Of a stretch of 24,962 nt of DNA, positions 1 to 8,587 are shown piece after piece; the first letter of the stretch is position 1; each line of letters begins with the position of its first letter. The translations under genes were made by a program, and so were the position numbers. Under the pieces are notes generated by a model, which had not been told where the DNA came from, searched no databases, and worked only from the letters and a program-made list of their open reading frames with translations. The stretch spans positions 1-24,962 of the forward strand of contig JBIKSI010000037.1 of NCBI GenBank assembly GCA_044348665.1. Direction: 5' to 3'. The stretch comes from M2408 sp044348665 (lineage in GTDB: Bacteria > Bacteroidota > Bacteroidia > Flavobacteriales_D > Crocinitomicaceae).

Positions 1-77
1 CCTCGTAAAATGTAGGGCTTACTTTTGAAAATCAAATAAAAAAACCACTAAACACTGGGTTGTAGGTTGAAAAATCC

Positions 78-97
78 CCGATTCTAATTTTTATCGG
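78..97 (-). terminator. Weak possible terminator downstream of the GNAT gene
   Basis: On the minus strand a short stem CCGAT/ATCGG with a 10-base loop is followed a few bases later by a short T-run (GGATTTTTC). It lies about 56 bases after the stop of the acetyltransferase gene, where the ruvA-sprA-GNAT unit might end. The stem is only 5-6 bp, so this is much weaker than the two clear terminators in this window. The rest of 1-152 shows no coding potential that I can support. Confidence 0.22.
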
Positions 98-152
98 ACA
101 CTAGTGAAATAAAATATAGATTAAATCTAATTAACATAATTTTCACACAAAA

Positions 153-593
153 CTAAAAAAACAAACGTCCATTGATCCATTCGGGATCAAGAATAGCCTG
201 TTTTCTAATGTAAAAATCGATGGCCAACTGGTTCCATTCCAACACCTGCCAATCCATCCTTTTCACTTTTCTTTGTTTGGCAATTTGAACTACTTCATCA
301 AATAATTTGCTTCCAATTTTTTGAGCTCTGAATTCTGGTAAAACGTAAAAATCTTCCAAATATAAACATGCGCCTTTCCAAGTTGAATACGAAGTGTACC
401 ATAGCGCAAAACCAACAATTTCAGAATCAATTTCAGCAACGATGGCTTCACAAATGGGTTTTTCAAACAAATCTATTGCCAAATTTTCAGCAGAATTAGT
501 AACTTGTTCAGGAGCTTTTTCGTAAGTTGCTAATTCCTGAATCAAACGAAAAATGCCGAACTCATCCCCTTTTTGCGCTGCGCGAATTTTCAT
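153..593 (-). CDS. GNAT family N-acetyltransferase
   Basis: Predicted cytoplasmic acetyl-CoA-dependent N-acetyltransferase of the GNAT superfamily, 146 aa, most like the diamine/spermidine (SAT-like) branch. Visible signs are the N-terminal 'IRAAQKGD' start, the LEDFYV strand (79-84), the acetyl-CoA pyrophosphate-binding stretch R89-A-Q-K-I-G-S95 and the C-terminal VLEWNQLAIDFY (117-128), where Y128 is in the usual general-acid position. The Gly that normally follows FYxxx in this family is Gln132. The protein ends with LFF at a TAG formed beside a 7-base A/T run, slightly short for the family. The ATG lies 1 bp beyond the sprA stop (TAA-C-ATG), so it is probably translated from the sprA mRNA. 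The substrate cannot be read from sequence; polyamine, amino acid and protein substrates all remain possible. Confidence 0.85.
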   Translation of the reverse strand: MKIRAAQKGDEFGIFRLIQELATYEKAPEQVTNSAENLAIDLFEKPICEAIVAEIDSEIVGFALWYTSYSTWKGACLYLEDFYVLPEFRAQKIGSKLFDEVVQIAKQRKVKRMDWQVLEWNQLAIDFYIRKQAILDPEWINGRLFF

Positions 594-594
594 G

Positions 595-3500
595 TTATAA
601 TCCTGCCAAGTTTAATCGAATTCTCAATCCAGCACTTGTATTAGCTGTTGGGTACGATGTTTGTACTTTCGGCGTATTGATTACTTGATCGTAATACAAC
701 TGGATCGTAACATTTTGCCCAATATTGTAATCAGCTGAAGATTTAATAGAAACAACACGTTGTCCAGCCGTTGCTTGATTGGTGTTTTCAACAACTTTTC
801 TAACCACAGTTAAATTATCTCTAAAAGAAAAATCAAATCTTAAATTGATATCACTGGGCGGAAATTTATTTAAAGCTTTAATTTTCTTAAATTTCACTTT
901 AGAAAATTTATATCCAGTTCCAATTACAATTTCTTTCCCCATAATTTCAGTAACCTGATTATTACTTAAAGAAAGGTTTGCATTTCGATCCTTTTTGATT
1001 TCAAATTTTGTAATTAATCCTTGTCCTTTCACGTTCCATGTTGCATCAATTCCAATCAAAGGAGAAAAACGTTCTGAAAGAGTGATTGATTGCATTTGTC
1101 TTTCACTAATGAAATTATTGTTCAAATCCAAAGCAGCAGGGTTTCCGTTTGCATCAACACTCGCATTTAAGTTTGTTTGTAAACCTGAAACACTTACTGT
1201 AGATGTATAACCATGTTTTATTACAAAGTTTTTGACATATTTTTTCGCTTTTTCAAACTTAGTTAAACCATTGTAATTGATTGTCCAGTTTGGCAAAGGC
1301 ATATTTCTAAAAGGATTAATGTTTTTCTCATTTATTTCCTTACCTGAAAATGATGTTAAAAATGCTCCAATTACAACTTCTTGTTGCGAACCATCGTAAC
1401 CTGAGTAGTACCCATTTGCCAACTGACTTGAATTATCGTTCAATAGACCTAATACACGTGAAGTTCCAGCTCTGTTAGCTCTTAAATTGTCAAAAGTTAC
1501 AGACTCATATTCTTTCCCAATTTTGGCAAAAGCAGAATTTATTGTAACAGTTGAATAAGTCAAAGTACCAGTTTCCATTTTACTTTGAGCTTCAAAACGG
1601 CCATTTACATCATTCCATCTGAAAAAATCAGCAGAATTCAAAGAATAATTTCTGTTTAAACTCAATTCAATTGTCAAATCTTTCATCGGCTCTAGCGTTG
1701 CTCTTCCAGAAATATTTTGAGAATGAGTTACCGTATGTTGGCGATTTAATGCAGAGTTTTGAACCAACCAAGAATTTGATGCGGCAGTTTGAGCAATGTC
1801 GAAACCATTTTCACGGCCATAAATATCGTAACCTTGTTTACCAAAATTAAATCCAGCAATTGGAGCTTCAAATCCATTGGAAAAACCGAGGAATCTCGTT
1901 TCTTGATTAAATCCTGGCAATAATGTTCCATCATTTTGAACATAGGTTCCAGACACATTTCTAACGGACATGACCAATCGAGCTAAATAACCAGCTACAG
2001 GATGAACTTTGCCTTTACGTTTTTTCTCTGCAATTTCTTCACGTTTTTTACGCTTCTCTTCGCGTTTTTCTTCACGTTTTTTCCTACGAAGTTCCTTTAC
2101 TGTCATTTCAGATTCAGGTTTTTCAACTGGTTTTTTCACCGTTTTATCATCGGTTTTTTTCGTTCCTGCAGTTCCACGTTGAACCTTGCCATCACTCAGT
2201 ACTTTTTTGAAGAAAGGCACTTTATTGTAGAGATTGACGAAATTCATCTGACCATTAACATTTATTACACGGCTATTTTGAATAATATTTCCGTATTCAC
2301 TTTGACCTAAAGGACCACGTTGCCAATTGTATGTACCACTGTATTTTGCGTTAGCTGTAATCCAATTTAATACTGGAATCTTATCAAAAGGAACATTATA
2401 ACTGAAGCTGTAATCGTGCGTATAATCAGTTGTTTTACCAAAAGTGGACATTTGATTACGGATAGAATCTTTAAAAATTTGATACGATTCTGGTGCAGTT
2501 TTTCTATCTACTTTCCCTTGTGCTTCGTCAAATAAACCTCTATTTGTTGCATTAAAACTAAACTTTAAGTTTTTTGTAATGTCATATGCCAATGCATATT
2601 TTCTATTCCAGAAAAAAGATTTTACATAAACTGGATCAAATTCATAATCTGGAGCAAGGTTATTTCTAATTTTTCGCTCATTGTAACTTCTTTGAACATC
2701 GTTTGTAAATGAAATGTTTTTCGGAGCCAAGTACAAATTCATATCTTTAATAATCGCCCACCAAGGTGATTTCTGCATAAATTTCACCTTTTTAAAAGGC
2801 TCAACAGGTTTTACATTGAAGGTATAATTATAATTTAAGCCCGCGGTCCATAATTTTGTACGATCATAATCTAAGTTAAAATCTTTGCGTAAATTTTCAC
2901 TGAAAGCATAACTAGCTGTGAAATTAGAGATGTCAAAGAAATGTGCTTTCGCTCCGTCTTTTCTTTCTTTACGCACATTAGTGAAGTTGTAAGATCGTCT
3001 TTCTGTCAAATCTTGACCTAATTTTGCACGTCTTCTTCTATCAGCTAAATCTGTATATTCACTTAATTTAATATCTGGATTAAAAGGATCATATTCAGGA
3101 TTTACAACTCCAATAGAATAACCATAGAAAAATGGCAGAGTTATTTTTGCACGTTTCCCTAAAAACTGACCCAATTGCATGTTCGTATTGAAATCAAAGT
3201 TTAATTGCTCATTTCTTTGTCTTTCTTGCACTCTACTTTCGATTGAGCCCCAGTTAATTCCTTTGTAACTTCCAGACATAGAAACATTGGCAAAATCAGC
3301 AGCTTGAACTTGCATTCTTGCTACAGCAGCACTTCCACCACCATTTTGGAAATCAGATAAATACAATTCATTTACCCAAAAAATTCCGCATTTTGACAAT
3401 CCATCATCTTCCCATGGATTTTCATCCGTTTTTCGTGGATTTCGAATTCCAATCATGATTGTTCGAATTCCTTGTAAGTTTGGACTTCCTTTTACCTTTA

Positions 3501-6500
3501 ACAATCTTCTCAAGTTCTTAGGGTCAATGTCTACGTATTCAACCGTATTGGTAACACTCGAATTTGGATCCTCTGTAATTTTATTTCGTTTCTTCTTTAA
3601 GTTTAAAAGATCATCAAAATCAATCTCCACAAAATTATTCTGTGGCCAAATATCAGTGTCTAAGGATGCACCCCATTCCGTTTTTGACAAAGGCATTTCG
3701 TATTCGTAGTAATTATCTGTAAAATCAGTTCCAAGTCTAATGAATAAAGTTACATCCTCATTATTTAAGGGTTTTGCTTTTGAAAATTCTTCAGCGTGAA
3801 CAAATAATTTCAACTTTTTGTATGTACGAACATCAAATTGAATATTCTTAAATGCAGCTCTAGCATCCCCATCTTTTAAATCACACACCTCAAGAACTAG
3901 TGCTTGTTCGTTCATTTGACGTTGCTGAACTTGCGACGGATCTACTTCACGTTCAATACCTGGAGGAATAACATATTTAATTGGCTCACGCTCAGAGTTT
4001 TCCTCAATATTTACAGCACCAATATTAAATGTTGTCAAATTTGGATCTGTTTGAATAACTTCTCCAGGTGATGTTAAGTCTTGAAAGTACCTTCTCCATT
4101 CCCCTCGGATAAATTCTAATCTTGCGAAACGCAAAACAACTTCTTCATCAAAATCTTTTAAAAACATACGCATGAAACGGATAGATCTAAAATCAGTGAT
4201 TCCGTTAATTACACGCTGTGGTTCTGCCAGAGGAACTTTAAATTGAATCCATCGTTCAGTTTTATTCCCATTTTGGTATATTTGAATGTTTGTGATGTAA
4301 TTCTTACCAACTTCTAAATCATTTGGACGCATACTAACTTTGTACTGAAAATAGCTTTCAGTCTCCGACAAATTGTTATCTTGATTGATGTCCTCATTGT
4401 CAGGCATGTTAGATGCTTGAGTTGGATACGCTTCGGCATTTGCAGTATCCGACATTTCGGTAGTGTATGAATTCCCTTCAACACCATTGTATTTTTTATA
4501 TCTCAATAAAATATCAGCACTTGCAGCATCGTAATTATCATCACGGTAAAATGTATAATCATCATTGGAAGGATCGGCAATCATTCTCGCTTTTACATCT
4601 GCTTGCAAGGTTGGATGAGCTTGAACCCAGGCAACATAATTTTGAAATGCAACTTTCTCTTGTTCGTTATTCCATCCATCAAAACCAAGATCTTGGTTGA
4701 TACGCGATTCTGGATTGGTGTCAAAAGCATTTACAACAACTTGTTGAGTTGAAACTCGTGCCCAGTTAGTAGTATCAAGATTATCTGTGCTTGATTGTGC
4801 AGTTAAGGGCAATCCATTTTCAAAACTTTTACGTGAATCACTTAATACATCTTCAGAAATATTTCCTAAGTTGAAATACAAATCACCACCATTGTGTGAG
4901 GCATCAGGATTTACATTTTCAGCATCTTCATTGAAAGGATCTAAGACCCAAAATTGAATAAATTCTATATTTGTTTGCTCAAAATCATTCGTAGACAGAG
5001 CACGTTGAATTCCTCCCCAACGATTTTCAGGATTAGTAAATTGTCCAAATTTATCAACGGTATTGGTTGTATCGTAGTTATACATTCCACGTTCTTTCGG
5101 ATAATAAGCCAATTCTAAAATTGGAATATTTGTGAAGGTACCAATTTGTTGTTGCAAGTTAGGAAAAATATCTTGTTGTTGTACTAAACGCATACGACTA
5201 TCAGACAACATCGCAGGATTTTGCTTAATATGTTGAGGAGTAAGGTTGTTATTTTGATAAAACAATAAATCAATTAAATACCAAGAGGTTTTTGATCGTC
5301 TAAATCCATTTGACAAATCTTTTTTCATTCCTTCAGGGAACAAATCAGCTTGACCTTGTGGAACGGACGCTAATCTCCAAGCACTCACAGTTCTCAAATC
5401 AATTGTACTTTGACTTCCTTCAAAATCATCGACATAAGAAATCCCTTCCTTGGTAATCGCTCTTGGAACACCAGGAATTAAGTGCGCAACCTCTCCTGTA
5501 AAGGAAATATTTGATTTCGCTCTTGTCGAGATAACAGGTAAATAATCCACCAATTTTGTCAAGAATGGTAAATCTTTTTTGAAGGCGATATCTAATCCTA
5601 AAATATTATTTTTGAAGGGTTCACTACCAATATCAACTTTTTGAGTAACAGGACGTTCCATCATTCTCATCCATGTTGCACCCACATTAAAGTCTTCACC
5701 AAAACGGTAATTCAAATGAGTTCCAAGTAATGATTTCGCTTGAAAACCAAATACTGAATTACTTTCAATGGAGATTTTTATGGGCGTATTGGATTCTAAA
5801 ATTCCTGAATTAAGAATTTTTACTCTTCCCAAGTTGTAATCAACCGTGTAATCTGTTCCTTCTGTTAATTTTACTCCACCTGCGGTAACAGAAACTGCAC
5901 CTTGCGGAACATTTAACGCGTTTAGTGGAATATCGGAACTAACCGAAGATTCGTATTGACCTCTAAATAAAAATCTATTTTTCGAAGGAATTTGCTGGGC
6001 TGCAGTTTTCGTTGAATCATATAACTCCGTAAATGCGATATTTTGCGCAGTAATATCAGGAATTCCTTCAGCCAACATTTTGTTGTATAAAGTTTTTCCA
6101 AATGGTTCTGCTGTGGAAAAATAGATTCTCCCATTCTTAGGATTAATGGTACCTCCATTTTCTGCGCGGTTTCCGACAAAATTAATAGGCGCAAAATCAA
6201 ATAATCCATCAGAAAATGGCTGATTATTCATATTCAACTTGTCCATTTCAACCAAAGTAACCAATTGTACTTTATCCAAATTTCCGTATGGGAAAAAGTT
6301 TACTGGCAGGGAGGTTTCAGGATTATTGTACAAAACATCCAATCTAAAACCTTGTTTATCTAATTGATAAGCACCAATTGAATAAACGTTTTTCATCATC
6401 AATTCCCAAATTTTCAATTTAGGTTTTGTGATTGTTGGTTTCAATAATTTTAAGATCAAGGCTTCTTGACCAGCAACTCCATCCGTTGCAAACTCACCTA

Positions 6501-7914
6501 CTTGGTAAGTTTCACCTTTGTAAGTATATTGGTAGGAAACGGCCAAAACCTCATCATTATTTAAGGGTTGATTTAAGGAAATAAAACCTAAAAGAGGGTT
6601 GTAATTAAATTCTTGTTCAGATAATTTTCTAGCATTCTCAACTTTTTCATAATGAGTAGCTTGTTGAAAAGGTCCAGGATTAATATTTTGAGCAGATAAA
6701 GCTGACACGGAAGAAGAAAACCCTCGAACTTGTGGTTGATTTGCCAACCAAGCATATAGATTATTGGAATTATTATCCGGCAAGGTTGAACTTGTTGTTA
6801 TACTTGGTCCACCTTCTAAATCTTCCACTTTTGCTTCCCCTAAATCGGAAAAAGCCAAAATATTTCGTGTGTTTTCGGTGTTATTCACACGATTTGTTAG
6901 CCAAACTTCAATTCTGGTAATGTTTATTTCAGACTTAACAATCGGCAATTCTGACATGGCCACATCATAGGCGTCTACAAAATATTGATTTAAGAAGTAG
7001 TGACGATTTGCCTCGTAATTATCTGCTGTTATTTCAAAATTTTGCACTTGTGCTTTTCCAGCAATGTTAATTTCTTGACGTTTCCCTTTGGAAGAAGCAG
7101 CAACTCCATCGATGGTCAAACGTCCGAACCTCATTTGACTTTTAACACCAAAAAGAGTTTGAGAACCTTGAATTAATGATGTATTCAATGGTAAGTTAAC
7201 ATTTCCTAGTTCAATTTTTTGCAGAATTTGATCTTCATCACCATTCCATGCTAAATTACTTATGTTATCAAAATCAAATGCTGCCTGCGTATTGTAACTG
7301 GTATTTAATTTTAAACGCGTTCCAATTTGACCAACCAAATTTATTTGCATTTGTTGTTGGAAATCCATTCGAGTTACTCGACGCTGATTAACAGGCAAAA
7401 TTGGGTTATCGTAGCGTGATGAATTTACACCCAAGGTTAATTCAACAGATCCTTGAGGTTTAATTGAAATTTCATCAGAACCAAAAATATTTTGAAAAAC
7501 TTTTCCTGGTATTTTTATTGGAGGGATAACAGATTGATTTTCTTTCGTTTGTTCATCAATTTTATCCTTCCAGTTATTTTGCATGGATTTTTTTCGTTCA
7601 TAATCCAAATATTCTTCCATGGTCATCATAGAAGGATTTCTATAATTTAATTCTGAAGCGCCAATTGTTTCTTTAAAAACATAAGTGCCCGTTTTTGGAT
7701 CATATACAATTGTTTGTTTGACAGAAGAAGGATCACCTAAATCAAAGTTTTGATTCGTACTTTGAGTAGGGTCAATATTATTTGTTATTGGAAAAGGTAA
7801 TGCTGTAGAATCAGGTAGATTTTGTGCAATTACTTTACCACAAACAAAAAAAGTAAAACCAATAATTAATTGATTTTTTGCTAGGAGATTTTTTATTTTA
7901 GTTATTAATAACAT
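595..7914 (-). CDS. sprA: SprA, outer-membrane translocon of the type IX secretion system
   Basis: Giant outer-membrane protein of 2439 aa, a normal size for SprA (Sov in Porphyromonas). Family knowledge: it forms a very large single-chain beta-barrel through which T9SS cargo leaves the cell, working with PorV and a plug protein, and is needed for gliding in Flavobacterium. Sequence signs: a signal peptide (about 1-31, ending GKVIAQ), the conserved N-terminal block around 140-330 (IFGSDEISIKPQGSVEL, YNTQAAFDFDN, EDQILQKIELGNV, NRHYFLNQYF) and the later YVDDFEGSQSTIDLR block near 825-840. Alternating beta-strand-like segments run to the C-terminal RIRLNLAGL. Residues 1942-1969 form a very K/R/E-rich insert. 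Its ATG overlaps the ruvA stop by one base (TAATG), implying translational coupling. No promoter was seen directly upstream, so it is probably transcribed with ruvA, perhaps from maeB. Confidence 0.97.
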   Translation of the reverse strand: MLLITKIKNLLAKNQLIIGFTFFVCGKVIAQNLPDSTALPFPITNNIDPTQSTNQNFDLGDPSSVKQTIVYDPKTGTYVFKETIGASELNYRNPSMMTMEEYLDYERKKSMQNNWKDKIDEQTKENQSVIPPIKIPGKVFQNIFGSDEISIKPQGSVELTLGVNSSRYDNPILPVNQRRVTRMDFQQQMQINLVGQIGTRLKLNTSYNTQAAFDFDNISNLAWNGDEDQILQKIELGNVNLPLNTSLIQGSQTLFGVKSQMRFGRLTIDGVAASSKGKRQEINIAGKAQVQNFEITADNYEANRHYFLNQYFVDAYDVAMSELPIVKSEINITRIEVWLTNRVNNTENTRNILAFSDLGEAKVEDLEGGPSITTSSTLPDNNSNNLYAWLANQPQVRGFSSSVSALSAQNINPGPFQQATHYEKVENARKLSEQEFNYNPLLGFISLNQPLNNDEVLAVSYQYTYKGETYQVGEFATDGVAGQEALILKLLKPTITKPKLKIWELMMKNVYSIGAYQLDKQGFRLDVLYNNPETSLPVNFFPYGNLDKVQLVTLVEMDKLNMNNQPFSDGLFDFAPINFVGNRAENGGTINPKNGRIYFSTAEPFGKTLYNKMLAEGIPDITAQNIAFTELYDSTKTAAQQIPSKNRFLFRGQYESSVSSDIPLNALNVPQGAVSVTAGGVKLTEGTDYTVDYNLGRVKILNSGILESNTPIKISIESNSVFGFQAKSLLGTHLNYRFGEDFNVGATWMRMMERPVTQKVDIGSEPFKNNILGLDIAFKKDLPFLTKLVDYLPVISTRAKSNISFTGEVAHLIPGVPRAITKEGISYVDDFEGSQSTIDLRTVSAWRLASVPQGQADLFPEGMKKDLSNGFRRSKTSWYLIDLLFYQNNNLTPQHIKQNPAMLSDSRMRLVQQQDIFPNLQQQIGTFTNIPILELAYYPKERGMYNYDTTNTVDKFGQFTNPENRWGGIQRALSTNDFEQTNIEFIQFWVLDPFNEDAENVNPDASHNGGDLYFNLGNISEDVLSDSRKSFENGLPLTAQSSTDNLDTTNWARVSTQQVVVNAFDTNPESRINQDLGFDGWNNEQEKVAFQNYVAWVQAHPTLQADVKARMIADPSNDDYTFYRDDNYDAASADILLRYKKYNGVEGNSYTTEMSDTANAEAYPTQASNMPDNEDINQDNNLSETESYFQYKVSMRPNDLEVGKNYITNIQIYQNGNKTERWIQFKVPLAEPQRVINGITDFRSIRFMRMFLKDFDEEVVLRFARLEFIRGEWRRYFQDLTSPGEVIQTDPNLTTFNIGAVNIEENSEREPIKYVIPPGIEREVDPSQVQQRQMNEQALVLEVCDLKDGDARAAFKNIQFDVRTYKKLKLFVHAEEFSKAKPLNNEDVTLFIRLGTDFTDNYYEYEMPLSKTEWGASLDTDIWPQNNFVEIDFDDLLNLKKKRNKITEDPNSSVTNTVEYVDIDPKNLRRLLKVKGSPNLQGIRTIMIGIRNPRKTDENPWEDDGLSKCGIFWVNELYLSDFQNGGGSAAVARMQVQAADFANVSMSGSYKGINWGSIESRVQERQRNEQLNFDFNTNMQLGQFLGKRAKITLPFFYGYSIGVVNPEYDPFNPDIKLSEYTDLADRRRRAKLGQDLTERRSYNFTNVRKERKDGAKAHFFDISNFTASYAFSENLRKDFNLDYDRTKLWTAGLNYNYTFNVKPVEPFKKVKFMQKSPWWAIIKDMNLYLAPKNISFTNDVQRSYNERKIRNNLAPDYEFDPVYVKSFFWNRKYALAYDITKNLKFSFNATNRGLFDEAQGKVDRKTAPESYQIFKDSIRNQMSTFGKTTDYTHDYSFSYNVPFDKIPVLNWITANAKYSGTYNWQRGPLGQSEYGNIIQNSRVINVNGQMNFVNLYNKVPFFKKVLSDGKVQRGTAGTKKTDDKTVKKPVEKPESEMTVKELRRKKREEKREEKRKKREEIAEKKRKGKVHPVAGYLARLVMSVRNVSGTYVQNDGTLLPGFNQETRFLGFSNGFEAPIAGFNFGKQGYDIYGRENGFDIAQTAASNSWLVQNSALNRQHTVTHSQNISGRATLEPMKDLTIELSLNRNYSLNSADFFRWNDVNGRFEAQSKMETGTLTYSTVTINSAFAKIGKEYESVTFDNLRANRAGTSRVLGLLNDNSSQLANGYYSGYDGSQQEVVIGAFLTSFSGKEINEKNINPFRNMPLPNWTINYNGLTKFEKAKKYVKNFVIKHGYTSTVSVSGLQTNLNASVDANGNPAALDLNNNFISERQMQSITLSERFSPLIGIDATWNVKGQGLITKFEIKKDRNANLSLSNNQVTEIMGKEIVIGTGYKFSKVKFKKIKALNKFPPSDINLRFDFSFRDNLTVVRKVVENTNQATAGQRVVSIKSSADYNIGQNVTIQLYYDQVINTPKVQTSYPTANTSAGLRIRLNLAGL

Positions 7915-8489
7915 TATAAAATTTTCAATGCTTCTTTAATTAATTGCTCAACACTTTCAGTTCCTGTGCTTAATTTATCCAATGCTTTGTCTGCATTTTT
8001 CTTGTCAAAACCAAGAGAAACTAATGCAGTTAACGCATCAAATCTATTTCTATTGCCTTCCGTGAAAATATTTCCTGAAGAAAGATTCAATTTACTAACC
8101 TTATCTTTCAAATCGATAATCACTCTTTGTGCCGTTTTTACTCCAATTCCTTTGATACTTTGGATGGTTTTAACATCTTCAGTTGTGATTGCATTTGCAA
8201 TTTCCTCAGGAACTAAAGAAGAAAGCATGATTGAGGCTGTGTTTGGACCAATTCCTGACACAGAAATTAAGTAATTAAACATCTCTCTCTCCTCTTTTGT
8301 AGCAAAACCATATAATATTTGTGCGTCCTCACGAACAATAAATTGGGTGAAAATAAAAATTGATTCTTCGCTTTTAATTGCAGAAAATGTATTCAAAGAA
8401 ATTTTCAATTCGTAACCTACTCCATTGCATTCCACAATGATGTTTGTAGGGTTTTTTTCAACTAATTTTCCGTTTAAGTGCGATATCAT
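7914..8489 (-). CDS. ruvA: Holliday junction branch migration protein RuvA
   Basis: DNA-binding subunit of the RuvAB branch-migration complex; it binds four-way junctions as a tetramer and loads the RuvB motor. The 191-aa protein shows all three RuvA domains: an N-terminal OB fold (MISHLNGKLVEKN, residues 1-62), two helix-hairpin-helix motifs (GIGP at 79-82 and GIG at 114-116, followed by KTAQRVIIDLKDK), a flexible linker (about 132-146) and the small C-terminal RuvB-contacting domain (147-191, DALTALVSLGFDKKNADKAL). Length is normal. Its TAA stop shares a base with the sprA ATG. The 98-bp gap to maeB has no Bacteroidota -7 box, so readthrough from maeB is likely. ruvB and ruvC are not in this window. 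The start is chosen because the MISHLNG opening matches the family. Confidence 0.97.
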   Translation of the reverse strand: MISHLNGKLVEKNPTNIIVECNGVGYELKISLNTFSAIKSEESIFIFTQFIVREDAQILYGFATKEEREMFNYLISVSGIGPNTASIMLSSLVPEEIANAITTEDVKTIQSIKGIGVKTAQRVIIDLKDKVSKLNLSSGNIFTEGNRNRFDALTALVSLGFDKKNADKALDKLSTGTESVEQLIKEALKIL

Positions 8490-8527
8490 ATTTATTAGAT
8501 TTAGGACCCGCTTCGCTATTAGATATG

Positions 8528-8587
8528 AGACATAAGACTAGTTTCAAATCAGTCTTCTGTCTTTAGGTCTTTTAGTCTTAAGTCTTA
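8528..8587. repeat. Short-repeat and hairpin element between maeB and ruvA
   Basis: Directly visible: an inverted repeat, AGACATAAGACT (8528-8539) against AGTCTTCTGTCT (8551-8562), 11 of 12 bp paired with an 11-base loop. It is followed by irregular direct repeats of a (T)AGTCTT-like unit at 8551, 8574 and 8581. The copy AGTCTTAT (8581-8588) is also an exact complement of ATAAGACT (8532-8539), so alternative hairpins are possible. There is no T-run typical of an intrinsic terminator on the minus strand. It fills most of the gap between two co-directional genes. It may be a dispersed intergenic repeat or an mRNA-stability/processing element; the sequence alone does not decide. Confidence 0.7.

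Noticed and set aside
2002..2310. Plus-strand open frame opposite the charged part of sprA, coding a very Phe-rich 102-aa peptide
   Set aside because: It is the antisense image of Lys/Glu codons (AAA/GAA read as TTT/TTC) inside a certain gene; no promoter or recognisable protein.
995..8274. Several other 60-100 codon plus-strand open frames across sprA and ruvA
   Set aside because: All lie antisense to well-supported genes, with low-complexity or meaningless translations and no supporting promoter.
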